60,373 bases of DNA from Pseudomonas sp. RIT623 (GCF_004519305.1 NZ_SOZA01000031.1:1-60373); one strand, 5' to 3'; positions 1 to 8,951 are shown, counted from the first letter of the stretch. The notes: generated by a model from the sequence alone, not told the origin. A program made the numbers and translations.

Positions 1-1544
1 CTGGCCGCGCCACCCTGGTGCTGTTCTTCGGCCTGCTGCTGGCCGGCCTGGCCTACACCTTCTGGAGCCTCAAGCAGGACGTCAGTGCCAGCGGCGCCAC
101 CGTCACCACCCTTACGCCCTTCCTGCTGCTTGGCCTGGCGCTGCTGATCGCCCTGGGCTTCGAGTTCGTCAACGGTTTCCACGACACCGCCAACGCCGTG
201 GCCACGGTGATCTACACCCACTCGCTGCCGGCGCCGGTGGCGGTGGTCTGGTCGGGCTTGTGCAATTTCCTCGGCGTGCTGCTTTCCAGCGGCGCGGTTG
301 CCTTCGGCATCATTGCCCTGTTACCGGTGGAGCTGATCCTGCAAGTCGGCTCCTCGGCCGGCTTCGCCATGGTCTTCGCCCTGCTGCTGGCAGCGATCAT
401 CTGGAACCTCGGCACCTGGTGGCTGGGCCTGCCGGCATCGTCCTCGCATACCCTGATCGGCTCGATAATCGGCGTGGGCGTGGCCAACGCGCTGATGCAC
501 GGACGCGACGGCAGCAGTGGCGTGGACTGGACCCAGGCCAGCAAGGTCGGCTATGCCCTGCTGTTCTCGCCCTTGATCGGTTTCGCCTGCGCCGCCCTGC
601 TGTTGCTGGCCCTGCGCGCGCTGGTCAAGCGCCGCGAGCTGTACCAGGCACCGCAGGGGCAGACCCCGCCGCCGTGGTGGATCCGCGGCGTGCTGATCCT
701 CACCTGTACCGGCGTGTCGTTCGCCCATGGCTCCAACGACGGGCAAAAGGGCATGGGGCTGATCATGCTGATCCTGGTGGGCACCTTGCCGATGGCCTAC
801 GCCCTGAACAAGACCATGCCCAGCGAGCAGGCCCTGCAGTTTTCGGCAGTCGCCGAAGTGACCCGCCAGGCGCTGGTGCGCGCGGCGCCGGAGCCGGCCC
901 CGGTCGATCCGCGCCAGGTCCTGACCGCGTTCATCGGCGAGCCCCGGGCCAGCGCCGAGCTGGTCCCGGCCTTGGCCGCGCTGACCGGCATGATCGGCGA
1001 GGAGGTCAAGGGCTATGGCTCGTTGAACCGCGTCCCGGCCGAGGCCATGGCCAACGTGCGCAACGACATGTACCTGACCAGCGAAGCGATCCGCCAGCTC
1101 GAAAAACAGCAGTTGCTGGCCTTCGACGCCGACACCCAGCGCCATGTGCAGTTGTTCAAGCGCCAGCTGGACGACGCCACCCGTTATATCCCGCTGTGGG
1201 TCAAGGTGGCGGTGGCCATCGCCCTGGGCCTGGGCACCATGGTCGGCTGGCGGCGCATTGTGGTGACGGTGGGCGAGAAGATCGGCAAGACCCACCTGAG
1301 CTATGCCCAAGGGGCTTCGGCGGAGGTGGTGGCGATGTGCACCATCGGCGCGGCGGACCTGTTCGGCCTGCCGGTGTCGACCACCCATGTGCTGAGTTCG
1401 GGCGTGGCCGGGAGCATGGTCGCCAATGGTTCGGGGATCCAGCGGCGCACGCTGGTGAACCTGCTGATGGCCTGGGTACTGACGCTGCCGGCGGCGATGT
1501 TGCTGGCAGGATGCTTGTACTGGTTGTTGAACCAGATCCTTTGA
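1..1544 (+). CDS. Inorganic phosphate transporter, PiT family (5' end missing)
   Basis: This membrane protein imports inorganic phosphate, probably as a metal-phosphate complex driven by the proton gradient. The reading frame is open to the window edge, so the true start lies upstream; a GTG at 18 is only an internal candidate. About 510 residues are visible. The two PiT signature repeats are present: FVNGFHDTANAVATVI near the N-terminus and GLPVSTTHVLSSG near the C-terminus. A second conserved loop, FAHGSNDGQKGMG, lies mid-protein. A hydrophilic insert of about 130 residues separates the two membrane halves, as in PitA-type proteins. Family assignment is firm; the substrate metal preference cannot be read from sequence. 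Confidence 0.93.
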   Translation, partial: GRATLVLFFGLLLAGLAYTFWSLKQDVSASGATVTTLTPFLLLGLALLIALGFEFVNGFHDTANAVATVIYTHSLPAPVAVVWSGLCNFLGVLLSSGAVAFGIIALLPVELILQVGSSAGFAMVFALLLAAIIWNLGTWWLGLPASSSHTLIGSIIGVGVANALMHGRDGSSGVDWTQASKVGYALLFSPLIGFACAALLLLALRALVKRRELYQAPQGQTPPPWWIRGVLILTCTGVSFAHGSNDGQKGMGLIMLILVGTLPMAYALNKTMPSEQALQFSAVAEVTRQALVRAAPEPAPVDPRQVLTAFIGEPRASAELVPALAALTGMIGEEVKGYGSLNRVPAEAMANVRNDMYLTSEAIRQLEKQQLLAFDADTQRHVQLFKRQLDDATRYIPLWVKVAVAIALGLGTMVGWRRIVVTVGEKIGKTHLSYAQGASAEVVAMCTIGAADLFGLPVSTTHVLSSGVAGSMVANGSGIQRRTLVNLLMAWVLTLPAAMLLAGCLYWLLNQIL

Positions 1545-1557
1545 GGATCTTGCCGCT

Positions 1558-1576
1558 GGGGGCGCAAGGCGCCCCC
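1558..1576. repeat. Short perfect GC-rich inverted repeat between pit and the GST gene
   Basis: Eight-base arms GGGGGCGC and GCGCCCCC enclose a 3-base loop. It sits between two convergent genes, 14 bases after the phosphate transporter stop. It may act as a weak two-way terminator, but there is no T run on either side, so that role is inferred. Confidence 0.5.
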
Positions 1577-1610
1577 TACAAGCCCAAGTCGAGCGCCAAT
1601 ACTCAACACC

Positions 1611-2306
1611 TTAGGCCGGAATCTGCAGGCCCCGCTGCACGGCCGGACGCTCGAGGAAGGCCGCCAGCACCCGCTGCACTTCCTTGAAACGCTCGAACTC
1701 CACCAGGTCCCGGGCGTTGTAGCGCTCCACCAGGTTACGCACCCAGGGGAGGATGGCGATATCGGCGATGCTGTAGTCATCGACCATCCACTGGCGGCCT
1801 TGCAGATGACGGTCGAGCACGCCCAGCAAGCGCTTGGACTCGTTGACGTAGCGGTCGCGCGGGCGCTTGTCCTCATAGGCCTTGCCAGCGAAGAAATGGA
1901 AGAACCCCACCTGGCCGAACATCGGCCCGATGCCGCCCATCTGGAACATCAGCCACTGCAGGGTCAGGTAACGCTGGGCCGGGTCGTGGCTAAGCAACTG
2001 GCCGCTCTTTTCCGCCAGGTATTGCAGGATCGCGCCCGACTCGAACAACGCCAGCGGCTGTCCACCTGGCCCCGCAGGGTCGAGGATCGCCGGAATCTTG
2101 TTGTTGGCGCTGAGCGAGATGAACTCCGGGCTCAGTTGCTCCTCGCTGTCGAAGCTGATCTTGTGCACCTCGTAAGGCAGGCCGATCTCCTCGAGCATGA
2201 TCGACACCTTGACGCCGTTGGGCGTGGCCAGCGAATACAGTTGCAGGCGCTGCGGGTGGCGGGCCGGCCATTTGCGGGTGATGGGGAATGCGTTGAGGTC
2301 AGACAT
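1611..2306 (-). CDS. Glutathione S-transferase family protein, YghU/YfcG (Nu) type
   Basis: A 231-residue cytosolic thioredoxin-fold transferase. YghU/YfcG relatives act as glutathione-dependent disulfide-bond reductases rather than classical conjugating enzymes. The N-terminal thioredoxin-like domain carries the family segment LYSLATPNGVKVSIMLEEIG and the glutathione-contact stretch NNKIPAILDP followed by ALFESGAIL. The helical C-terminal domain begins near residue 100 and includes MGGIGPMFGQ, typical of this subgroup. The start at 2306 was chosen because AAGG lies 7 bases upstream; a longer frame begins 10 codons earlier. The gene stands alone and converges on pit. Confidence 0.9.
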   Translation of the reverse strand: MSDLNAFPITRKWPARHPQRLQLYSLATPNGVKVSIMLEEIGLPYEVHKISFDSEEQLSPEFISLSANNKIPAILDPAGPGGQPLALFESGAILQYLAEKSGQLLSHDPAQRYLTLQWLMFQMGGIGPMFGQVGFFHFFAGKAYEDKRPRDRYVNESKRLLGVLDRHLQGRQWMVDDYSIADIAILPWVRNLVERYNARDLVEFERFKEVQRVLAAFLERPAVQRGLQIPA

Positions 2307-2337
2307 GCTCGCGCCTTGGCAGTGGGAAAGGGCCAAT

Positions 2338-2853
2338 CTAATCGTCCGCAGGCATCCTGACCATCACCCAGTCTCGGTGGCGCTCATCGCCGCAGGGAAA
2401 GATCGCCTCCCCCACCTTGCGAAAACCGTTGCGCTGGTAAAAGCGGATCGCCCGCGCATTGCCTTCGTTGACGGTCAGGCGCACCGCGCCGGGCGCCTGG
2501 GCCAGGGTGACCTCGAGCAGTTGCTGCGCCGCGCCCAGGCCGTGGGCACAGGGCACTACATAGCAGCGGGATATCTCGACCAGTGGGTCGGCGTCGGCGA
2601 TACCCAGCGTACCGGGGGCCAGATCGAGCATGCTGTAGCCCAGCACCTGGTCCACCTGCTCCACCACCAGCAGGCGCTTGTGCGGGTCGCGCAGATGGGC
2701 CTGGAAATGCTCGGGCTGCAGGTTGTGCGCGATGTAGTGTCGCAGCGCCGCAGGCGCGCTGTCGGGCGGGCTGGCCAGGGCAAAGGTGGCCTGGCCAACC
2801 TGGCTCAGGGCCACACAGTCGTCACTGCGGGCCGGGCGAATCTGGTAGGGCAT
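2338..2853 (-). CDS. GNAT family N-acetyltransferase
   Basis: A 171-residue single-domain acetyltransferase that would transfer the acetyl group of acetyl-CoA to an amine. The start MPYQIRPARSDD is typical of the family. The mid-protein segment holding SRCYVVPCAHGLGAAQQLLE fits the acetyl-CoA pyrophosphate loop (motif A), and NEGNARAIRFYQRNGFRKVG is motif B, the classical GNAT C-terminal signature. An open frame extends further upstream, but homology to the family begins at the chosen start. The substrate is unknown, and neighbours give no hint. It lies 31 bases upstream of the GST gene on the same strand. Confidence 0.85.
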   Translation of the reverse strand: MPYQIRPARSDDCVALSQVGQATFALASPPDSAPAALRHYIAHNLQPEHFQAHLRDPHKRLLVVEQVDQVLGYSMLDLAPGTLGIADADPLVEISRCYVVPCAHGLGAAQQLLEVTLAQAPGAVRLTVNEGNARAIRFYQRNGFRKVGEAIFPCGDERHRDWVMVRMPADD

Positions 2854-2960
2854 GGCAACATCCTGTCGAGCAGCCGGATTGCCTGCGACAATGCCAGCCC
2901 AGCCCGGGCGCTGCAAATGAAAAGGCGACCCGGCACGCGCCGGGTCGCCTGCGGCGGACC

Positions 2961-3731
2961 TCAACGGGCCCGCACTGCCTCCGCCCCTTGCGAGATGATC
3001 ACTTCCACCCGCCGGTTGAGCTGGCGCGAATGGGCATCGCTGTTGCTCGCCACCGGGTGCGCCTTGCCATAGCCGCTGGTGGCGATACGCGCAGGCTCCA
3101 CCCCCTGGCGCTGCAACGCACGGGCCACGGCCTGTGCACGGTTCTCCGACAAGCGCAGGTTCAGCGCGTCACCGCCAGTGGAATCGGTGAAGCCTTCGAT
3201 GCGCACCTGGCGCTCGGGGTTGTCGCGCAGGAACTGCGCCAACCGCTGGATATCGTCATGGCTGCGGCCACGCAGCTCGGCACGCCCGGTGTCGAACAGC
3301 ACATCGCCGAAGGTCACCACCGTGCCACGCTCGCTCTGCTGGCCCTTGAGGGCCTTGAGCGCATTGAGCTGGGCGGTACGCACCTGCAGGCGTGCTTCGG
3401 CGCGACGGGCCTCGATCCCGCGCATGCCGGCCTCGGCCTGGCGCAGGCGGATGGTGGCTTCAGCCGTCTCGATCTGGCGTTTGGCCAGGTAGGCCAATTG
3501 CTCTACCTCGGGCGCCTTGCGATCGCTCAGCGAAACCGCCTCGGCCTTGCCCAGCGCGGCTTGCGCCTGCTGGGTCTCGAGGGCAGCCATGCGGTGCGCC
3601 TGCGGTTTGCCCTGCAACGCCGTGAAGGCTTCACGGGCCTGTACCAGGTCTGGACTTTCCGGAGTGGCGGCGCAACCGCCGACCACCAGGGCAAGCACGG
3701 TCATGGCCGGCAACAGATAACGTTTCGACAT
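2961..3731 (-). CDS. OmpA-family lipoprotein with N-terminal DUF4398 region
   Basis: A 256-residue predicted outer-membrane lipoprotein that binds peptidoglycan. A signal peptide ends in the lipobox LVVGGC, with the acylated cysteine at residue 20. Residues about 25-130 are a charged, helical, coiled-coil-like DUF4398 region. The C-terminal OmpA domain, from about residue 145, shows VLFDTGRAEL, IEGFTDSTGG and the peptidoglycan-binding stretch NLRLSENRAQAV, then NRRVEVII. It is the second gene of a two-gene operon with another DUF4398 lipoprotein only 10 bases upstream. The pair probably supports the cell envelope, but no specific role is known. Confidence 0.9.
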   Translation of the reverse strand: MSKRYLLPAMTVLALVVGGCAATPESPDLVQAREAFTALQGKPQAHRMAALETQQAQAALGKAEAVSLSDRKAPEVEQLAYLAKRQIETAEATIRLRQAEAGMRGIEARRAEARLQVRTAQLNALKALKGQQSERGTVVTFGDVLFDTGRAELRGRSHDDIQRLAQFLRDNPERQVRIEGFTDSTGGDALNLRLSENRAQAVARALQRQGVEPARIATSGYGKAHPVASNSDAHSRQLNRRVEVIISQGAEAVRAR

Positions 3732-3741
3732 GTTCGGCTCC

Positions 3742-4137
3742 TTATTGGCCAGGCTGGGTCGGCACGGCATTCGGCTCGCTCAGCAATTCATGCTTGAGCA
3801 CATCGATGCCTTTTTCCGCCGTGTTCAACTGCTCTTCGGCACGCGACGCCCGGGCCTTGGTTTCCGCCAGGCGGGCATCGGCCTCGGCCTGCTGGGCCAA
3901 GGTCCGCACCTGTTCGTAGTGTTTTTCGCCCAGGGCGCGGTCCATCGCACCGAGCTTGTCCTGGGCAGCGCGCATCTCTAGCGGCGCGTATTGGGTTGCA
4001 TCGGCGGTGACGGCGCGGTGGACGGCGCTGCGGGTGAGTTCGACCTGTTCGGTGGGTACCACCACGCTGGCACAGCCGCCCATGATCATGAGCACACCGA
4101 CCAGCGGCAACGTCTTGCGATTGAAACGGACACGCAT
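3742..4137 (-). CDS. DUF4398 domain-containing lipoprotein
   Basis: A 131-residue lipoprotein with a short signal peptide and lipobox ending at Cys22 (LMIMGGC). The mature part is almost entirely helical and charged (QAEADARLAETKARASRAEEQL), consistent with a coiled coil. It shares the DUF4398 type of sequence with the first half of the next gene, the OmpA-domain lipoprotein. The two probably arose by duplication and may interact in the outer membrane; that is inference. AGGAGC-like ribosome-binding sequence precedes the ATG. Confidence 0.82.
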   Translation of the reverse strand: MRVRFNRKTLPLVGVLMIMGGCASVVVPTEQVELTRSAVHRAVTADATQYAPLEMRAAQDKLGAMDRALGEKHYEQVRTLAQQAEADARLAETKARASRAEEQLNTAEKGIDVLKHELLSEPNAVPTQPGQ

Positions 4138-4419
4138 GGAAAAGCTCCTTGGCTGCGCTCGCGCTCAGGGTGATCGGCGAACATCGCTGATCACGGCAAA
4201 GCGCGGGAAATGTCTGAGCGGCTCATCAAGAAAGCGACCGCACTCGTATGTCGAATGCGTTCGCACTAAGGAAATCGAGAGCGCTCATGACAGACTGCTG
4301 CAAAAGCTGGGTAAGACTATTCCCAGCGAACAGCCAGCCGAATAGGACTTTTCAACAGTGGGCTATAAGGATTTTCAACAAGGGGAGCGGCGCTGGAGCA
4401 CCGCTCGATGACCTGACGC

Positions 4420-4908
4420 TCAGCGCTGGCCATGGGCCTGAAGCTTGAGTTGTTCGGTATCGACCCGCACGAACACCGAGTCGGCGCGCACGGTCAGCAC
4501 ATCGCCGGCCCAGACCTCGCAGATCACCCGGCTCTTGCGCCCGAGCTCGCCCTCGACACGCGCCTTGAGCAGCAGCTCGACGCCCATCGGCGTGGGCTTT
4601 AGGTAGCTCAACCCGAGTTGACCGGTAACGCAGTCGATGCGCGGCAGGCTGCCCGGCTCGCGGCCTTCGGCGCGGTAGTGGTAGGCCATGGCGGCCCAGT
4701 TGGAGTGGCAGTCGACCAGCATCGCCAGCAGACCGCCGTAGACCAGCCCGGGCCAGCCGGTGAAGGTCGCGTCCGGGGTGTGCCGGCACAGCAGGTGGAT
4801 ACCGTCGGCGTCCCAGTGGCTCTGCACATGCAGGCCGCTGGGGTGGGCACAGCCGCAGCCATAGCAGATACCGTCGGGAGCGGCGCGGTGTTGCAGGGAG
4901 TCGGTCAT
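4420..4908 (-). CDS. PaaI-type hotdog-fold thioesterase
   Basis: A 162-residue cytoplasmic hotdog protein expected to hydrolyse acyl-CoA thioesters. The central hotdog helix is recognisable as the 19-residue stretch GLVYGGLLAMLVDCHSNWA near residues 54-72, with the conserved Gly-Gly and acidic Asp. The N-terminus has a cysteine-rich CYGCGCAHPSGLHV segment, also seen in other members of this subgroup and possibly metal-binding or structural. The beta strands that follow (GQLGLSYLKPTPMG, VICEVW) fit the fold. Substrate is unknown. A weak inverted repeat (GAGCGG...CCGCTC, 4384-4405) lies just past the stop codon. Confidence 0.82.
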   Translation of the reverse strand: MTDSLQHRAAPDGICYGCGCAHPSGLHVQSHWDADGIHLLCRHTPDATFTGWPGLVYGGLLAMLVDCHSNWAAMAYHYRAEGREPGSLPRIDCVTGQLGLSYLKPTPMGVELLLKARVEGELGRKSRVICEVWAGDVLTVRADSVFVRVDTEQLKLQAHGQR

Positions 4909-4989
4909 GGGCGTCCTTTGCTTGTTGGTGTTGGGGCAGGTAGCGCAGACCGATGGTAGCGCCCCGCCCCACCTGCGCCAATGAGCAAT

Positions 4990-5022
4990 GTAGGAGCCAG
5001 CTTGCTGGCGAACCAGGCAACG
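4990..5022. repeat. REP-like palindromic element, GTAGGAGCCAGCTTGCTGGCGAA type
   Basis: The segment contains the palindrome GCCAGCTTGCTGGC framed by GTAGGA and the tail GAACCAGGC. A near-identical copy is at 46561-46592. This is one of the repetitive extragenic palindromes of the P. putida group and differs from the TAGGAGCGGCCTTG type found elsewhere in the window. It lies between the thioesterase gene and the permease stop codon. Confidence 0.7.
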
Positions 5023-5038
5023 CGGTGCACGGCAGCTT

Positions 5039-6424
5039 TCAGGCGTTGAGCAACACGCCGACCCGGTTGCGCCGCTGGGTCAGCGACACCAGCAAGATGA
5101 ACAAGGTAACCCCGGCCGTCATCAAGGTTTCGTAGCGATAGGCGTCGCTGAACAGCATGTAGCCCAGCACCATCAGGATGGTGCCGATCACCAACCAGGT
5201 CAGCCAGGGGAACAGCCACATTTTCAACTCCAGCGCGCGCCCTTCACGCTCGGCGCGGGCGCGCATGCGCAACTGCGACACGGCGATCACCAGGTATACC
5301 AGCAAGGCGATGGCGCCGGTGGTGGACAGCAAAAAGCCGAAGACCTTGCCGGGAAACACATAGTTGACCAGGCATCCGGCAAAACCGGCGAGGGTCGAGA
5401 GGATCACCGCCACGGTCGGTACGCCGGCGCCGGAAATGCGCTTGGTCATTTGCAGCGCCTGGCCACGAGCGCCCAGCGAATAGAGCATCCGCGAAGCCGT
5501 GTACAAGCCGGAGTTCATGCAACTGGTGACCGCCACCAGCACCACCAGGTCTACCAGCAGCTTGGCGCCAGGCACGTTGAGCACTTCCAGCACCCGCTGG
5601 AACGACCCCACCGCCTTGAGCCCCGGGTCGTTCCACGCCACCAGCGACACCACCAGGAAGATCGACGCCAGGTAGAAGATGGCGATGCGGTACACCACCA
5701 GGTTGGTGGCGCGGCGGATCTTGTCCTTGGGGTTGGCGGTCTCGTCGGCAGCGATGGTGACGATCTCCGCGCCGAAGAACGAGAAGATGGTGATCAGCAC
5801 ACCGCCCAGCACAGTGCCAAAGCCGTTGGGCATGAAGCCGCCGTTGTCCCACAGGCGGCTGACCCCGGACACCTCGGCCAACGGCCAGGCACCGAACACC
5901 GCCAGGCTGCAGACCACGATGAAGGCGATGATCGCCACCACCTTGACCAGGGCGAACCAGTATTCGAAGGCGCCGAAGTTCTTCACGCTGACCAGGTTGG
6001 TAGCCGACAGCAACAGCATGATCAGGAAGGCGAACAGCCAGGACGGCACGCCAGGGAAGTAGGCATGCAGGATATCCGCGCCGGCAATCGCCTCGACCGG
6101 GATGATCAGCACCCAGAACCACCAGTACAGCCAGCCGATGGTGAAGCCCGCCCATGGCCCGATGGCCTGCGAGGCGTAGGTCGAGAATGAGCCGCTGTTG
6201 GGGTTGGCGATGGCCATTTCACCTAGCATGCGCATCACCAGCAGCACCAAAAGGCCAGTCATGGCGTAGGAAATGAGGATGGCAGGGCCTGCGGTGGCAA
6301 TGGCGTTGGAGGAGCCGATGAACAGCCCCGCGCCGATGATGCCGGCAATCGAGATCATCGACACCTGGCGCGAGGTCAGGCCGTGTTGCAGGGCGCGCTG
6401 TTTCTTGTTGTCTGGCGATGCCAT
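5039..6424 (-). CDS. Amino acid permease, GABA permease (GabP)-like, APC family
   Basis: A 461-residue inner-membrane transporter of the amino acid-polyamine-organocation superfamily with about 12 hydrophobic helices. The family hallmark near the N-terminus is SIAGIIGAGLFIGSSNAI in helix 1, followed by GEMAIANPNSGSFSTYA. FFGAEIVTIAADETANPKDK is the conserved loop in the middle. It imports a zwitterionic amino acid in symport with protons; GABA or another omega-amino acid is likely because an omega-aminotransferase and a shared LysR regulator lie next door, but this is inferred. Start at 6424 was chosen for homology over a longer upstream frame. Confidence 0.85.
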   Translation of the reverse strand: MASPDNKKQRALQHGLTSRQVSMISIAGIIGAGLFIGSSNAIATAGPAILISYAMTGLLVLLVMRMLGEMAIANPNSGSFSTYASQAIGPWAGFTIGWLYWWFWVLIIPVEAIAGADILHAYFPGVPSWLFAFLIMLLLSATNLVSVKNFGAFEYWFALVKVVAIIAFIVVCSLAVFGAWPLAEVSGVSRLWDNGGFMPNGFGTVLGGVLITIFSFFGAEIVTIAADETANPKDKIRRATNLVVYRIAIFYLASIFLVVSLVAWNDPGLKAVGSFQRVLEVLNVPGAKLLVDLVVLVAVTSCMNSGLYTASRMLYSLGARGQALQMTKRISGAGVPTVAVILSTLAGFAGCLVNYVFPGKVFGFLLSTTGAIALLVYLVIAVSQLRMRARAEREGRALELKMWLFPWLTWLVIGTILMVLGYMLFSDAYRYETLMTAGVTLFILLVSLTQRRNRVGVLLNA

Positions 6425-6625
6425 GGGGAACCCTCGAGTGGGTCGGCCGCCGCGGGGGCGACTGAAGTTGGAGCAACATTCAAGACTGTTTGAGTTGCAC
6501 GTTGTTGTTCTTGTCAAACGCCGGCAATGGGCCAAGCCGCCTTTGCAAATAACCAGTTGTCAGCGTTGATGCAGGTCAGTATTAATCTATAGGCACGCGC
6601 CAACAAACGACCTTTTCGAAGCACA

Positions 6626-6644
6626 TCATTCCCTTAAAGAATGA
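6626..6644. promoter_or_regulatory. Putative LysR operator (TCAT-N11-ATGA palindrome) in the permease/LysR intergenic region
   Basis: The 19-base sequence TCATTCCCTTAAAGAATGA is palindromic (TCATTC/GAATGA) with a T-N11-A core typical of LysR binding. It lies 33 bases before the LysR gene. The reverse complement of a second site at 7598-7616 reads TCATTCCTTAAATTCATGA, sharing most positions. One regulator probably binds both, controlling itself, the divergent permease and the aminotransferase. Confidence 0.6.
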
Positions 6645-6677
6645 ATTCCTTCCGTTTTTGCAGGGTAACGCCTCGTC

Positions 6678-7574
6678 ATGTCCAAACGCCTGATGCCTTC
6701 GACCACCGCCCTGCAATGCTTCGAGGCGGCCGCCCGCCATCTGAGCTTCACCCGCGCGGCGCAGGAACTGCACCTGACCCAGAGCGCCGTCAGCAAGCAG
6801 GTGGCGCAGCTCGAGGACATGCTTGCCCACCCATTGTTCCAGCGTATTCGCCGGCGCCTGCAACTGACCCCCGCGGGCGCGCTGTACCTCACCGAGGTGC
6901 ACAAGATCCTCACCCAGATCGACATCTCCAGCCGCTACATCCTCAGCTACGGCGACGAGACCGAGGTGCTGCGCATCGCCACCCAGCCGACCTTCGGTGC
7001 GCGCTGGCTGGTGCCCAGGCTCAAGGGTTTCGGCGACCGCCACCCGCGCATCCACCTGGACATCCGCAACGAGCTGGAACCTTTCGACCTGGTGCAGGCC
7101 AAGGCCGATGTCGCGTTCTTCTTCGGCCAGGGCACCTGGCCGGGGGCGACCTGCATCGAGCTGTTCAGCGAGGCGGTGATACCGGTATGTGCCCCAACGC
7201 TGCTGGCGCAGCGGCGCTTTGCCAGCGCTGGCGAGCTGGCCGAACACCGCCTGCTGCAATGCGCATCGCGCCCGGAGGCCTGGCATGAATGGTTCCTCGG
7301 CCTGGGGCTGCACAGCCAGAACAGCTACCACGGACCACGCTTCGACACGTTCTACCTGTGCATTCGCGCCGCCATCGCCGGTTGCGGCGTCGCCCTGATC
7401 CCGCGCTACCTGGTGGCCGAGGAGCTGGCCGAGGGCAAGTTGGTGGTGGCCTGGGACCACCCGCTGGCGAGCAACGGCCGGCATTTCATGGCCCATGCCG
7501 AGCATGCCGCCGAGGTGCCCAAGGTGCGGGCGTTCGTCGAATGGATTCGCGAGCGAGTGGCGCAGGCCGATTGA
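6678..7574 (+). CDS. LysR-family transcriptional regulator, GcvA-like
   Basis: A 298-residue DNA-binding regulator. The N-terminal helix-turn-helix spans about residues 10-65 (FEAAARHLSFTRAAQELHLT, QSAVSKQVAQLE), and the rest is a periplasmic-binding-protein-like effector domain. The helix-turn-helix and the LRIATQPTFGARWLVPRL start of the effector domain are of GcvA type. It is divergent from the permease and 123 bases upstream of the aminotransferase on the same strand, and its putative operator occurs on both sides of the gene. It most likely senses the omega-amino acid handled by these two proteins. Confidence 0.88.
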   Translation: MSKRLMPSTTALQCFEAAARHLSFTRAAQELHLTQSAVSKQVAQLEDMLAHPLFQRIRRRLQLTPAGALYLTEVHKILTQIDISSRYILSYGDETEVLRIATQPTFGARWLVPRLKGFGDRHPRIHLDIRNELEPFDLVQAKADVAFFFGQGTWPGATCIELFSEAVIPVCAPTLLAQRRFASAGELAEHRLLQCASRPEAWHEWFLGLGLHSQNSYHGPRFDTFYLCIRAAIAGCGVALIPRYLVAEELAEGKLVVAWDHPLASNGRHFMAHAEHAAEVPKVRAFVEWIRERVAQAD

Positions 7575-7597
7575 AAGCCGTCGCGGGACACGAAATA

Positions 7598-7616
7598 TCA
7601 TGAATTTAAGGAATGA
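7598..7616. promoter_or_regulatory. Second putative LysR operator, upstream of the aminotransferase
   Basis: TCATGAATTTAAGGAATGA is an inverted match to the site at 6626-6644 and lies 82 bases before the aminotransferase start. The region after it is AT-rich (CAATATATCC) and could hold the promoter. Confidence 0.58.
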
Positions 7617-7697
7617 CCGCAATCCAATAATTCGTTTGCACAATATATCCGCGGCACGCTTGGATATTAATCAACTCGAACAACAGGCCACTCGCGC

Positions 7698-8948
7698 ATG
7701 CACCAGGAAAGTATCAGCCAGTCCATTGCCATCGTTCATCCGATCACACTTTCCCATGGCCGTAATGCCGAAGTCTGGGATACCGAAGGCAAGCGTTATA
7801 TCGACTTCGTCGGCGGTATCGGCGTACTCAACCTGGGCCATTGCAACCCTGCGGTGGTCGCGGCCATCCAGCAGCAAGCCACGCGCCTGACCCATTACGC
7901 CTTCAACGCCGCCCCCCATGGTCCCTACCTGGAACTGATGGCACGCCTGAGCACGTTCGTGCCGCTCAGCTACCCGCTGGCCGGCATGCTCACCAACAGC
8001 GGCGCGGAAGCGGCCGAGAATGCCTTGAAAGTTGCCCGCGGCGCCACCGGCAAGCGGGCCATCGTCGCCTTCGACGGCGCTTTCCATGGCCGCACCCTGG
8101 CCACCCTCAACCTCAACGGCAAGGTCGCCCCGTACAAGCAGCGGGTTGGCGAACTGCCCGGCCCGGTGTACCACCTGCCCTACCCCAGCGCCGACACCGG
8201 GGTGACCTGCGAACAGGCACTCAAGGCCATGGAGCGGCTGTTCAGCGTCGAGCTGGCGGTGGAAGACGTGGCCGCGTTCATCTTCGAGCCGGTGCAGGGC
8301 GAAGGCGGCTTCCTCGCCCTCGACCCAGCCTTCGCCCAGGCCCTGCGCCGCTTCTGTGACGAGCACGCAATCCTGATCATCATCGACGAGATCCAGTCCG
8401 GCTTCGGCCGCACCGGCCAGCGCTTCGCCTTCACCCGCCTGGGGATCGAGCCGGACCTGCTGCTGCTGGCCAAGAGCATTGCCGGCGGCATGCCCCTGGG
8501 CGCGGTGGTCGGCCGCCGGGAGATCATGGACTCGCTGCCCAAGGGCGGCCTGGGCGGCACTTATTCGGGCAATCCGATCGCCTGTGCGGCGGCCTTGGCG
8601 AGCCTTGCGCAGATGACCGACGACAACCTCGCCACCTGGGGCGAACGCCAGGAGCAGGCCATCGTCGCACGCCATGCACGCTGGAAAGCTGCAGGATTGT
8701 CCAGCTCGCTCGGCCGTCTGACCGGCGTCGGCGCCATGCGCGGTCTGGAGCTCGTCAACGGCGATGGCAGCCCAGCACCGGCACAGTTGGCCAAGGTGCT
8801 GGAGGCAGCGCGTGCCAAGGGGTTGTTGTTGATGCCCAGTGGCAAGGCGCGGCATATCATCCGCCTGCTGGCGCCGCTGACCATCGAGGCCGAGGTGTTC
8901 GAGGAAGGGCTGGATATCCTCGAGCAGTGCCTGGCTGAACTGGGGTAA
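7698..8948 (+). CDS. Class III omega-aminotransferase, 4-aminobutyrate aminotransferase-like
   Basis: A 416-residue PLP enzyme that moves the terminal amino group of GABA or a related omega-amino acid to 2-oxoglutarate, giving the semialdehyde and glutamate. Features include LTNSGAEAAENALKVAR (PLP phosphate and substrate region, near 98-114), DEIQSGFGRTG at 230 with the pyridine-binding Asp230, and the Schiff-base lysine at about 259 in LLLLAKSIAGG. Length is typical of GabT. It probably acts with the neighbouring permease. 5-Aminovalerate is an equally possible substrate, because Pseudomonas carries several GabT paralogues; no succinate-semialdehyde dehydrogenase gene is adjacent. Confidence 0.88.
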   Translation: MHQESISQSIAIVHPITLSHGRNAEVWDTEGKRYIDFVGGIGVLNLGHCNPAVVAAIQQQATRLTHYAFNAAPHGPYLELMARLSTFVPLSYPLAGMLTNSGAEAAENALKVARGATGKRAIVAFDGAFHGRTLATLNLNGKVAPYKQRVGELPGPVYHLPYPSADTGVTCEQALKAMERLFSVELAVEDVAAFIFEPVQGEGGFLALDPAFAQALRRFCDEHAILIIIDEIQSGFGRTGQRFAFTRLGIEPDLLLLAKSIAGGMPLGAVVGRREIMDSLPKGGLGGTYSGNPIACAAALASLAQMTDDNLATWGERQEQAIVARHARWKAAGLSSSLGRLTGVGAMRGLELVNGDGSPAPAQLAKVLEAARAKGLLLMPSGKARHIIRLLAPLTIEAEVFEEGLDILEQCLAELG

Positions 8949-8951
8949 GGC

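Noticed and set aside
4248..4448. 66-codon plus-strand frame near the thioesterase
   Set aside because: It overlaps the thioesterase 3' end antisense and has no ribosome-binding site or recognisable sequence.
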